33,867 nucleotides of DNA from Candidatus Saccharimonadota bacterium (lineage in GTDB: Bacteria; Patescibacteriota; Saccharimonadia; Saccharimonadales; UBA4665): NCBI GenBank assembly GCA_027365445.1, contig DAHXNJ010000064.1, positions 1 through 33,867 on the forward strand, in the 5' to 3' direction. The notes under the pieces are model-generated. The model ran no database searches. It saw nothing but the letters and a program-made list of their open reading frames with translations, and was not told the DNA's origin. This document shows positions 17,973-27,076 of this stretch, piece after piece. The translations under genes were made by a program, and so were the position numbers. Numbering within the stretch: the stretch's first letter is position 1; the number at the start of each line of letters is the position of its first letter.

Positions 17973-18428
17973 TTAGTTAAGACTAAACTTTTCAACAATT
18001 TGATTATGATTATTGTCCATCTTTGCTACTAATAATAGTTCAGTTAAAACGATAGTCATATTTTGTTCTAAGCTTTGATCGTCTTTATTAAACGTGACAT
18101 GCGGCTTGAAATCTTTGTATGTTTCAATCGGTATTGCTTGGCATGCCTCAGTAGCTTGGATAAGTTTCTCTCTTAGTGAGCTCAACGCATCATTAGGTTT
18201 AAGCTCCATGACCTTTATAGTGTTGCTTTCACCATAGTAATTGATATTGGCTGCAGTAATCTTGATTGGCTCTAAACCGGCGATGATTTTTTCGATGGCT
18301 GCTATGAATCGAGGCATTTCTAAGTTGCGAATTTCAAACCACGATACAATCGTTACGTGTAACGGCCAACTGCTAAACTTTTGATGCAGCCTTACCTTGT
18401 CGAGCATCATACAGACTAGCAGGGTCAC
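17973..18428 (-). CDS. 2H phosphoesterase / 2'-5' RNA ligase-like protein (true start possibly internal, MLDKVRLHQKF)
   Basis: Two HxT motifs: PLHVTIVSWF and KPHVTFNKDD with conserved spacing. Confidence 0.8.
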   Translation of the reverse strand: MTLLVCMMLDKVRLHQKFSSWPLHVTIVSWFEIRNLEMPRFIAAIEKIIAGLEPIKITAANINYYGESNTIKVMELKPNDALSSLREKLIQATEACQAIPIETYKDFKPHVTFNKDDQSLEQNMTIVLTELLLVAKMDNNHNQIVEKFSLN

Positions 18429-18455
18429 TTTAAATAATCAGCTAAGTTAACGATT

Positions 18456-18704
18456 TTATGAAAGCTGGTCGTTTATTTGATTGTTAATGCTATCTGATGT
18501 ATTGGCTACTTTATCTTTAGCCCCCTGTTTCATGTCATTCATCTTATCTTTTGCATGACCAACAGAGTCCTTGGTCTTGCTAGCTATGTCTGCTCTAGTT
18601 CTTCTACCACTTTTGGGAGCAAATAATATTCCGGTAGCTACTCCTACTGCTGATCCTACGACTATTCCTGCGGCGACTGCACTTTTATATTTCACATTGC
18701 TCAT
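18456..18704 (-). CDS. YtxH domain-containing protein
   Basis: AAGIVVGSAVGVATGILFAPKSGRRTRADIASK pattern plus amphipathic tail; SD AAGGAGGG. Confidence 0.9.
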   Translation of the reverse strand: MSNVKYKSAVAAGIVVGSAVGVATGILFAPKSGRRTRADIASKTKDSVGHAKDKMNDMKQGAKDKVANTSDSINNQINDQLS

Positions 18705-18920
18705 AAACTAACCCTCCTTGAAATATTAACTTTATTACTAGTTATTAATGGTAAGGTTAAAGTCAGACTCTATACAGTTAGTATTATTACTCCAAGCAAA
18801 ATGTATCTAAAGTTTGATGTATTTTTGTTTTAAAGTAACCATTCTCATAGTAAATGAATAGCTATAGCTAATAATGATGGGTATCGTAATTGATGATCTT
18901 TTTAAATAAGGGGGTATGTT

Positions 18921-19286
18921 ATGGGCTATAAGGAATTAATAAAAAAAGTGCAAATATATTCTGGATTTTCAGATAGCGAAAGTAAAGATGCGCTTGATTG
19001 CTTAGTGGAAACGTTAGCCGTCAGACTAGATGAGACTGAGCGAAAGGATTTCGCGCGTTATTTACCTCAAGAATTGCAAGATATGGCTTTGACGGTTTAT
19101 CCGTCAACGGAGAATTCTTCGAAAGACATTCTCCAGCAATTTATGGAATTTCAGAACGTTAAAGAATCTAGGGCTAAAAAACAAATCTTGTCGGCTTGGC
19201 AGGCATTAAAGGATAATAACCCAAAAAAAGAAATTGAACATATGCAATCGATATTGCCAAAACAATTAAGATATTTGCTGAGTTAA
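18921..19286 (+). CDS. DUF2267 domain-containing protein
   Basis: 121 aa; ETLAVRLDETERKDFARYLPQELQDMAL motif; SD GGGGG. Confidence 0.85.
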   Translation: MGYKELIKKVQIYSGFSDSESKDALDCLVETLAVRLDETERKDFARYLPQELQDMALTVYPSTENSSKDILQQFMEFQNVKESRAKKQILSAWQALKDNNPKKEIEHMQSILPKQLRYLLS

Positions 19287-19301
19287 AAAGACAAAAAGCT
19301 T

Positions 19302-20993
19302 TTATGATTCTTGGTGTACGTATTTCCCGCCTCTTAGGTAGGAAGCAAATGCAGCGACTAAGCAGGCTATAATAGCAAACGTTAATACTACTATTAAGCC
19401 GTGTTTAAATGGTGAGCTTATAAGTTTTGGAAAGAATTGTTTAGATGTTATTCTGGCGGCTGCTTGATGAGGCAATGATCCAAGTACTGATTTTCCGAGT
19501 AGTGTTTTTAGTGGATTGTATCCAAGAAAAGCTGCGAATAGATAGCTTATAGCTGGTAAGTGCGAAAGATGAGTTGCTAAAGCAGCATGTATTCCATTGG
19601 CTGTTAAGCCATGATAAATACTACCAGGTACTGTAGCTGTTAGTCCGATGATCATTAAGGTAAAGAATATTCCAATCGATAATGGCATACCTACATTCAT
19701 GAAAGTAGCCCTCATTCCAGAAGCGACTCCTCGGAAATCTGCTGGTACTGAATTCATAATTCCGGCTGTATTTGGTGATGAGAACATACCGAAGGCTAAT
19801 CCATTTAGAAGTAGAATTAATGCGAACAGAAGATATGGGAAATTTACTGGAAGAAACATCATTAAACCAAAACTTAAGGCTGCCAAGATCATGCCACCGG
19901 TGGCAAATGGCCGAGCGCCATATTTATCTGACAAGAAGCCAGACAGTGGACCAGCAATTAGAAAGCCGACGGTTGTTGGCAGCATATAAATCCCGGCCCA
20001 AAGAGGAGTTTCGGTAAAAGCATAACCATGCAGAGGTAGCCATATGCCTTGTAGCCACATGATTAGCATAAATTGCAATCCTCCCCTACCCATGGCGGCT
20101 AATAATCCAGCAATATTGCCGGCTGTAAAAGCCCTAATTTTAAATAGTGCTAAATTAAACATTGGATCTTTAATTTTATGTTCCAGGATGACAAATAGGA
20201 TTAAGACCACTACACCGACTGAGATTAAAGATATTACTAACGGGCTTGTCCAGCCCATAGGTGATGTACCATAAGGCTTAATTCCATATGTAATACCAAT
20301 GAGTACCATAGCTAAACCGGCTGCAAATGTTAAGTTACCAATCCAGTCGATCTTTGAGGGATGAAAAACATCAATTTCTTTTAGGGCTACATAAGACCAG
20401 ATAATGCCAATGATTCCAACCGGAACGTTAAACAAGAATACATAGCGCCAAGAAAATTGAGCTAGTATTCCTCCAACTAAAATACCGAAGAAAGAACCAG
20501 CCAATGCGGCAATTTGATTAATGCCAAGTGCCATACCTCGTTGATCTTGAGGAAAGGCATCAGTTAGTATAGCTGCCGAGTTGGCCATCAATAGTGCACC
20601 ACCAATAGCTTGAACCATTCTAAATACTATTAATTCAATCGCCCCGCTTGAGCCGTGGCTCCAAGTTAGTCCAGCAAGTAAAGCTCCAACCGAGAAAATA
20701 ACAAATCCAAGGTTATACATCTTAACTCTACCGTACATGTCCCCTAGTCTTCCTAGTGAAACTACTAATACAGCAGTAACTAGCATATATCCAAGTAATA
20801 TCCATAATAAGTAAGAAAAACTACTTGGGCTTAAGGGGTTAATTCTTATTCCTCTAAAAATGACCGGTAGCGCAATAATTAAGCTAGTTGCATTAATCGA
20901 GGCCATCAACATCCCCAAAGTGGTATTTGATAGTGCAACCCATTTATAGTGCGGACTAGCCTTCTCGGTGTGTTGCTTTATCTTATTTAGCAT
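19302..20993 (-). CDS. MFS transporter, DHA2-like (14-TM)
   Basis: SLGRLGDMYGRVKMYNLGF, GGALLMANSAAILTDAFPQDQRGMALGI, SDKYGARP motifs. Start placed at ATG 20993 rather than 21032 because AAAGG sits 7 nt upstream of 20993. Confidence 0.92.
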   Translation of the reverse strand: MLNKIKQHTEKASPHYKWVALSNTTLGMLMASINATSLIIALPVIFRGIRINPLSPSSFSYLLWILLGYMLVTAVLVVSLGRLGDMYGRVKMYNLGFVIFSVGALLAGLTWSHGSSGAIELIVFRMVQAIGGALLMANSAAILTDAFPQDQRGMALGINQIAALAGSFFGILVGGILAQFSWRYVFLFNVPVGIIGIIWSYVALKEIDVFHPSKIDWIGNLTFAAGLAMVLIGITYGIKPYGTSPMGWTSPLVISLISVGVVVLILFVILEHKIKDPMFNLALFKIRAFTAGNIAGLLAAMGRGGLQFMLIMWLQGIWLPLHGYAFTETPLWAGIYMLPTTVGFLIAGPLSGFLSDKYGARPFATGGMILAALSFGLMMFLPVNFPYLLFALILLLNGLAFGMFSSPNTAGIMNSVPADFRGVASGMRATFMNVGMPLSIGIFFTLMIIGLTATVPGSIYHGLTANGIHAALATHLSHLPAISYLFAAFLGYNPLKTLLGKSVLGSLPHQAAARITSKQFFPKLISSPFKHGLIVVLTFAIIACLVAAFASYLRGGKYVHQES

Positions 20994-21140
20994 AGCTATG
21001 CCTTTCTTTTTTCTCTTTATAATTGTGTACATATTTATACATACGACAATAGATTCGTATGCTTACTATACTTTATATATTATTCAATATTGTGCTTTGA
21101 TACAAGCTATTATTAATATTATTTAACTATATATATTTTA

Positions 21141-21422
21141 TTAAGGTATTTTAGTTATATTTGTAGGTAGTGAGCTTAAACTGGTTTGATTTGATTTTAA
21201 TTGAGTATTGATGTTGTTTAAGTTTTTATTAATATTTTTAACTTCTGTATTAAAACTGTTAACTTTTGACGTAAAGGTGCTTGTGTCACGCCTGATTTTA
21301 TAGCCAGCATATAACAGCATGACAAAGATTGCAGCTAGTATTATTACGCCTACTGTCATGGCTACGTTTTGATAAAGCAATACTGCCCGATTGTTATTAT
21401 TTATTGTTTTGTTATCGTCCAT
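21141..21422 (-). CDS. Single-TM small protein with Asn/Thr-rich coiled-coil-like tail
   Basis: AMTVGVIILAAIFVMLLYAGYKI TM then repeated N/T/K heptad-like tail; 3-nt gap to upstream gene. Confidence 0.6.
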   Translation of the reverse strand: MDDNKTINNNNRAVLLYQNVAMTVGVIILAAIFVMLLYAGYKIRRDTSTFTSKVNSFNTEVKNINKNLNNINTQLKSNQTSLSSLPTNITKIP

Positions 21423-21425
21423 TTT

Positions 21426-21899
21426 TTATTGTCCCTCTCTGCTGATTAAGTGATCTACTAATTGACCTGCTTGTTCATAAAAGGATGGTCTTTTTGCCTT
21501 TTCTCTTTTAATTGTTTTATGAAGTTTATGAAAAGCTGCCGGCCTTTCGAGCTCGGATAATAGTTTTTGAAATTCTTGATCTAAGTCGGCTAATTCATCG
21601 TCTGTTAAACTTTCAAGACCGATAAAAGAATCTCTGGCTTTTTGATCGGCTGAAATAAGTTCGTTAAGTTTTAGTTGGATTGCTTTACTGTCTCTGAATT
21701 GAGTGTTTTGTATTGAAAAAACCATTAAGAATATTATGACATCTGTAATGGTCGCAATGGATATTAGCCAAGTATTTGAAAAACCATAAATTGGTCCAGA
21801 TATTAACCATAGAAGGATGATGATAGTGGCTATCGCAAAGGATACAGGAGATCCAGCCCAATGAGATATTTTTATAGATATATGATGAATTTGCTTCAT
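21426..21899 (-). CDS. Low-affinity iron permease family-like membrane protein
   Basis: GSPVSFAIATIIILLWLISGPIYGFSNTWLISIATITDVIIFLMVFSIQNTQFRDSKAIQLKLNELI pattern. Confidence 0.8.
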   Translation of the reverse strand: MKQIHHISIKISHWAGSPVSFAIATIIILLWLISGPIYGFSNTWLISIATITDVIIFLMVFSIQNTQFRDSKAIQLKLNELISADQKARDSFIGLESLTDDELADLDQEFQKLLSELERPAAFHKLHKTIKREKAKRPSFYEQAGQLVDHLISREGQ

Positions 21900-22047
21900 T
21901 TTTTATTTGATTGCTTCATTTTCTATATTAGCATATTTTTTATTAGACAATAAAAATTGTTAGAGTTCTTACATCGTATAATAGAGCCTATAGCTTAAAT
22001 TTATAGTAAGCTTATAAATCTAGCGTACTAGCTAAGAAGGATTGTCA

Positions 22048-22509
22048 ATGAAACAAGCACCGAACTTTAATCTATTAGATCAGAATGGAACGAAACATGA
22101 ATTAGCCGATTATAGTGGTAAATGGCTGGTCTTATATTTTTATCCAAAAGATTCTACACCAGGATGTACTAAAGAAGCTTGTAGTTTTAGAGATGCTCGA
22201 GCAGATATAGAGCAAGAAGCTAATGCCTCAGTTGTAGGTATAAGTAAAGATAGCGTTGAATCGCATAAAAAGTTTTCTGATAAGTATCATTTAAATTTTA
22301 CTTTGCTTAGTGACCCAGAGCATCAGGTTATTGAAGCCTATGAATCGTGGAAACCGTTGAAATTTATGGGTAAAGAATATATGGGAACACAACGTAATAC
22401 TTTTATAATTGGTCCAGACGGTGGAATATATAAACAATATATCGGTGTTGATCCTAAAGATCATGCTAATCAAATCATTAAAGATTTGAAACAATTGCAG
22501 GCAGCTTGA
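22048..22509 (+). CDS. bcp: Thioredoxin-dependent peroxiredoxin (BCP/AhpC-TSA)
   Basis: APNFNLLDQNG, YFYPKDSTPGCTKEACSFRD. ATG 22048 preferred over TTG 22042 based on AGAAGG spacing. Confidence 0.96.
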   Translation: MKQAPNFNLLDQNGTKHELADYSGKWLVLYFYPKDSTPGCTKEACSFRDARADIEQEANASVVGISKDSVESHKKFSDKYHLNFTLLSDPEHQVIEAYESWKPLKFMGKEYMGTQRNTFIIGPDGGIYKQYIGVDPKDHANQIIKDLKQLQAA

Positions 22510-22516
22510 GTATTAT

Positions 22517-22936
22517 TTAAGAATTTTTAAAAGGTAATATGGTTGCGTTTATAGAATCATCATTTTGATTTAATTCAATTACACTACATGCTGAACCGAT
22601 TTTATTAAATCTCCTAAGAGAGAGCTCGTTTGAATGATCTGAAGACATAGATTCTTCTAGCGAGGATAAGCCAAGACCTTTTAAGAATACGCCACCTATT
22701 TCACTTGCCAATACATTTTCTATAACTTGATAGGATTCGGAAAAGGCCCCTTCCATATCGTAATTAATAAAATTTAGTAAGTTTAATATACTTCTTTTTT
22801 TTGGGTTAGCTTGGATTATTGGATCTCTGTCTTTGGTACAGTTATAGATTATTTTTGTTGCTATAATGAATGAGTCATCAGGACTTTCTGTGTATCCAAA
22901 TAGTAATGCAGCTGTTCAATTACCTATTTTATTCAT
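22517..22936 (-). pseudogene. ORF interrupted by in-frame TGA at codon 7 (nonsense mutation or recoding); 139 positions if read through
   Basis: ATG (22936-22934) AAT AAA ATA GGT AAT TGA (22918-22916), then open in the same frame through MEGAF... to 22517: MNKIGN*TAALLFGYTESPDDSFIIATKIIYNCTKDRDP... Confidence 0.55.
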
Positions 22937-23022
22937 TTTGTATGATTATATAAGAAATATTAAAAAAATGTGAAATATATTATATTTTAACGACATTTTT
23001 TAGGTTCCGTATGGAGTAAAGA

Positions 23023-23499
23023 TTAAAATTCTGCCGTTATTAAATTTTTGTAATCAATCTTATTTTCTACCACTACCTTTAAAGAGTTTAAGTCCATCTT
23101 TAGTTCATTATTGGCTAGTCGGGTTAATACGGGGGTAGTTAATCCTAGGATTTGACTCTTAGTTATGATATCGACTTTTAGTTTTAGAATAGTGTAGATA
23201 TTTCTAGATCGTTTAAGATTATAGATTTGCTTATATTTAATTAAGCCAAAACTATTTTCAAAAACTATTTTTTTGTCTTCTATGTAATCCGTTACAGTGT
23301 TGTTACTTTTAATGCTAATGTTTTTTAAAATTACGCTTTCAGATTCAAATTGACTATTTAATTTTAGCGGTTTATCGCTTGATAGACTTCTAAGAGAAGG
23401 ATTCCATAAATAAAAATATTTAGGTTGAGAGATGTATTTAAAAACATCTTTTGGTTCTGCTTTAATGGTAATCGATGAGGAAGCGGTTATTTTGTGCAT
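23023..23499 (-). CDS. SRPBCC (polyketide cyclase/START-like) family protein
   Basis: 158 aa; SSSITIKAEPKDVFKYISQPKYFYLWNPSLRSLS N-terminal pattern and C-terminal helix. Confidence 0.75.
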   Translation of the reverse strand: MHKITASSSITIKAEPKDVFKYISQPKYFYLWNPSLRSLSSDKPLKLNSQFESESVILKNISIKSNNTVTDYIEDKKIVFENSFGLIKYKQIYNLKRSRNIYTILKLKVDIITKSQILGLTTPVLTRLANNELKMDLNSLKVVVENKIDYKNLITAEF

Positions 23500-23656
23500 G
23501 TCTTTATGATACTTCCCTTCTAATCATCAAGAATCTTATGCTTTAGATCCACTCAACATCTTTATTGATATATTATATTACGATTTTAATGAGTATAAAT
23601 TTTTATATAATATTGGCGATATATATTACTAAAATTTACTTTTTGTAATATTAAGG

Positions 23657-24958
23657 TTATTTTCGATCATTTATATTTTCAATTATGGACTTATAGAAAT
23701 AAGCGCTTGGGCGTGGTTTTCTCTCCATTGTTTGTCGGTCGATTTCTATTAAGCCAAATTTAGGCCACCAACCACTATTCCACTCAAAATTATCCATCAG
23801 ACTCCAATGAAGATAGCCTCTTATGTCTATGTCTTCATTAATTGCTTTTTGAATTGATGTTAAAGTTTTGGCAATAAACCATGAACGATAAGTATCTTTT
23901 GCATCGGCTAATCCGTTTTCGGTAATAATTATCGGCTTTTTATAATGGGCTAAGCCTTTTAATACCCGATACATGCTATCTGGATTAAGATACCATCCCA
24001 TGTCTGATCTTGGTTCTTTAGTATCGTTTTTAAAAAAGCCAAGGTTTGTTACGCAGTGCATATAGTGGTTGAGGGCAATAAAATCAGTTTGGTCTATGGT
24101 AGCTTCATAAAACCAACTATTGACTAGTTTTTCGCCAGTCCATGCAAGTAACTTATTGATTTGGAAGAATGAACCATTTCTTGGCTCAAAGTCAGTGTAA
24201 TTAACGGTTGATGATACAAGGGCGTTGTTATCGATGTCCTTAATTGTTTGATAGCCAATTTTATGAGCTTTAATTAGGTTTTTTTGGACTTTTCTATAGG
24301 TCAAAGGGTTGGTTTTATTCGGAGGCCATTCCCCTGTTATGTAGCTTCCACCAGCATAAACGTTAGGCTCATTAATTATTAGATAATGAATGCCCTTGTT
24401 TTTAGGCATTACACTAATTGCTTGATTAACATATTCATTAAAAAGATGAGGAGTTGACGAATTTTCCCAACCACCTATTTCGGATAACCAGATAGGATTT
24501 GTAAAATGATGGAGGGTTATAAAAGGAGTTATTCCTTTATCGATACAATATTCGGTATATTGTCGGTAGTGATCAAGAGACTTTTCATCAAAAGTCTTGG
24601 CATTGGGCTGGATACGTGACCATTCCAAAGAGTATCTTAATGCATTAAAACCAAAAGATTTTGCGAGGTCAATATCTTCCCTCCATCTGTTCCAATGATC
24701 TACTGCTCTGCCCGATAGGTAGTTATTAGGATTGGCTGCTAGTAGTTTTTGATCCTCCCAGTTAGGAGGAGGTCCATTAGTATAGAACTTATTTGCTGAA
24801 GGATTAGTGGCTAGTTGGGTATAGTTATGTTTTTCCCAAATAGTCCAGTCATTATTATTATTACCTTCAACTTGATGAGCGGCAGTAGCGGCGCCCCACA
24901 AAAAATCTGAAGGAAGATTTAAGATTGGTAAATTTGGTTGCTCTATGCCATTGGTCAT
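23657..24958 (-). CDS. Glycoside hydrolase family 1 (beta-glucosidase-like)
   Basis: LPSDFLWGAATAAHQVEG; NALRYSLEWSRIQP; LIINEPNVYAGG; PIIITENGLAD; YLHWSLMDNFEW. Confidence 0.96.
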   Translation of the reverse strand: MTNGIEQPNLPILNLPSDFLWGAATAAHQVEGNNNNDWTIWEKHNYTQLATNPSANKFYTNGPPPNWEDQKLLAANPNNYLSGRAVDHWNRWREDIDLAKSFGFNALRYSLEWSRIQPNAKTFDEKSLDHYRQYTEYCIDKGITPFITLHHFTNPIWLSEIGGWENSSTPHLFNEYVNQAISVMPKNKGIHYLIINEPNVYAGGSYITGEWPPNKTNPLTYRKVQKNLIKAHKIGYQTIKDIDNNALVSSTVNYTDFEPRNGSFFQINKLLAWTGEKLVNSWFYEATIDQTDFIALNHYMHCVTNLGFFKNDTKEPRSDMGWYLNPDSMYRVLKGLAHYKKPIIITENGLADAKDTYRSWFIAKTLTSIQKAINEDIDIRGYLHWSLMDNFEWNSGWWPKFGLIEIDRQTMERKPRPSAYFYKSIIENINDRK

Positions 24959-25402
24959 TTATGACACTAATGGTGTTTTTAATACTTGTTCTGCATATTC
25001 ATTTTGGCAACGTTCAAGTTCATTAGGAAGAATGAGGCTAGGTGTTGGTTTTTCTAGTTGAAAAAATTTATCAATAAGCCATTTTGCAAACCTATTTCTA
25101 TTTTGATGCATTTCATATGCCGGATTAGGAACAATAATTGGAGCTTCCGTACTAGTTCCGTCACAAGTATTTACCGCTCCTTGAAATAAACTTACAAGGT
25201 TAATCTTTTCATCGTACCATTTCTTAAAGTCACCTAAGTTATATGCTTCAACATAAATGCTTTTATTTCCTATTGCCCTTGGTGACGAAAGATTTTCGCG
25301 CATAATTTTATTGATTTTATTTGTTGCTTGACCGCTTGCAATAAGTTGATTTAACGGACAGTGATTGCAAGATTTACATTCAATTTTTGGTGCTTCTATC
25401 AT
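24959..25402 (-). CDS. Hypothetical protein with N-terminal Cys cluster, immediately upstream of the GH1 gene
   Basis: 147 aa; IECKSCNHCPLNQ (CxxCxxCP); zero-gap junction with GH1. Confidence 0.6.
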   Translation of the reverse strand: MIEAPKIECKSCNHCPLNQLIASGQATNKINKIMRENLSSPRAIGNKSIYVEAYNLGDFKKWYDEKINLVSLFQGAVNTCDGTSTEAPIIVPNPAYEMHQNRNRFAKWLIDKFFQLEKPTPSLILPNELERCQNEYAEQVLKTPLVS

Positions 25403-25464
25403 AATTTGATGTTAACATAAAAATAACCTGATATCTAAATAATTATCTATAGTTATTTATGTAA

Positions 25465-25875
25465 GTGAAGTATTAATACCTAGATACAAAATTATTTGGT
25501 ATGACGAACCTGGACCGGTTTTGTTCATTAAGTACTTAGTTGGTAAGGCAGGTATTGCTTTTAAGGAATATAAGTTTAGGAGCATGTGTATCGGATCTGC
25601 ATTAGGCGAGATTGAAAATAAGCAAAAAGACGGACGATTAATTAGGGTCGGAGCGTTTATGAGAAAGAGTCATTTGGATGAGCTGCCGAAGTTATTTAAT
25701 ATCTTAAAGGGTGAAATGAGTTTAGTTGGCCCAAGACCACTTAAGAACTATTGACGAATTAGAATCCGATAAAGAATATATAAGCAAAAGAAGTTTTATT
25801 TTAGATATAAAGATAATTTTACAATCAATTTTTGGAACAATTAGCCAGAATCATAAAAGTGGGTACCATAAATGA
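25465..25875 (+). pseudogene. Degraded bacterial sugar transferase (polyprenyl-phosphate hexose-1-P transferase)
   Basis: WYDEPGPVLFIKYLVGKAGIAFKEYKFRSM...RLIRVGAFMRKSHLDELPKLFNILKGEMSLVGPRPL, frameshift, then IDELESDKEYISKRSFILDIKIILQSIFGTI. Membrane N-terminus and GITGLxQV segment missing. Confidence 0.8.
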
Positions 25876-25899
25876 AGTCAATTTAACTGAAAGCAAAAA

Positions 25900-26172
25900 T
25901 TATTTTTTAATAGTACTTTTTTTGATTGGTTTTTGTTTATTCTGCTTGTATTTTTGAACAGCTAAAATGGTCCAAAAAACTGTGTTTAAGCCTGCAGATA
26001 CCGCTGCTATAGGAAGTGATAAGGTAATATATGTAATGGCGATGCTGAAGGCTACCAAACCAGTTAGTATACTTGTCCATATTTCTGGCTTATCTTTACT
26101 AAATACGGATGGCAATAGGGCAATAATAAAAATTATTTGTCCTAAAGTCAGAATTATTTCTTGCCATTTCAT
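25900..26172 (-). CDS. Small 3-TM membrane protein
   Basis: 90 aa with three hydrophobic segments and a basic tail. Confidence 0.6.
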   Translation of the reverse strand: MKWQEIILTLGQIIFIIALLPSVFSKDKPEIWTSILTGLVAFSIAITYITLSLPIAAVSAGLNTVFWTILAVQKYKQNKQKPIKKSTIKK

Positions 26173-26267
26173 AGTTTTTTAGATCTTTATTGAAATATCT
26201 AGCGATTTGCTTATGGTTACTGTATCATAAAAATTAAAAGATAGATAAATAAATGGGGGGGGCATAA

Positions 26268-27050
26268 GTGAATATTTCTTTAGAAGGTAAAAGAGCCCTA
26301 GTCACTGGCGGAAATAGTGGTATTGGTGCATCAATTGCTCATGAATTAGCTAATGCCGGCGCTAAAGTAGCAATTAACTATTTATCGCATGAAGAAGTAG
26401 CGCAACAAATGGCTCAAGCTATATGGGATAAAGGCGGTGATGCAATAATAATTAAGGCCGATATATCTAATCAAAAATCAGTTGATTTGATGTTTCAGAA
26501 AATGGATGAAACTTGGGGAGGCGTTGATATATTAATAAATAATGCTGGAATTGATGGAGCTTATGCGACTGCTTGGGACTCCGATATCGATAAATGGAAA
26601 CAAGTTATAGATATAAATTTATTAGGTTCGTTTTATTGCTCAAAACAAGCTTTATCAAGAATGGTTAAACAAAAACAAGGAGTCATATTATCGACCTCTT
26701 CTGTTCATGAGATTATTGCTTGGACTGGCCATAGCGCCTATACCGCCAGTAAGGCTGCACTTTCAATGTTAACCAAGACAATCGCTCAGGAGGCAGCACC
26801 ATATAATGTAAGGGTTCTAGCCCTTGCACCTGGAGCTGTTAAGACTACTATTAATGAAAATGTTTGGGATAATGAAAAAGGCTTAAAGGATTTATTAGAA
26901 AAAATACCTATGGGTAGAATTGGAGAACCTGAAGAGATTGCTAAGATGGCCGTGGTTTTAGTATCGGATGTTGCGTCTTATGTTACTGGTAGAACTATTT
27001 TTGTTGATGGCGGGATGACAGATTATCCTGAATTTGCTCATGGCGGATAG
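26268..27050 (+). CDS. SDR family oxidoreductase (glucose 1-dehydrogenase-like)
   Basis: GKRALVTGGNSGIGASIA; NNAG; YTASKAAL; VRVLALAPGAVKT; VTGRTIFVDGG. GTG start preceded by a G8 tract. Confidence 0.95.
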   Translation: MNISLEGKRALVTGGNSGIGASIAHELANAGAKVAINYLSHEEVAQQMAQAIWDKGGDAIIIKADISNQKSVDLMFQKMDETWGGVDILINNAGIDGAYATAWDSDIDKWKQVIDINLLGSFYCSKQALSRMVKQKQGVILSTSSVHEIIAWTGHSAYTASKAALSMLTKTIAQEAAPYNVRVLALAPGAVKTTINENVWDNEKGLKDLLEKIPMGRIGEPEEIAKMAVVLVSDVASYVTGRTIFVDGGMTDYPEFAHGG

Positions 27051-27076
27051 GCAGGATAAGGAAAGGAGGTATTTTA

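Noticed and set aside
19648-20274. Three plus ORFs antisense to the DHA2 MFS gene
   Set aside because: Typical antisense frames of a membrane-protein gene; mutually overlapping.
22916-22918. Alternative genetic code (TGA = Gly/Trp) for the whole genome
   Set aside because: Many intact genes in the window end in TGA (e.g. 2700, 22509, ATGA overlaps), so TGA works as a stop.
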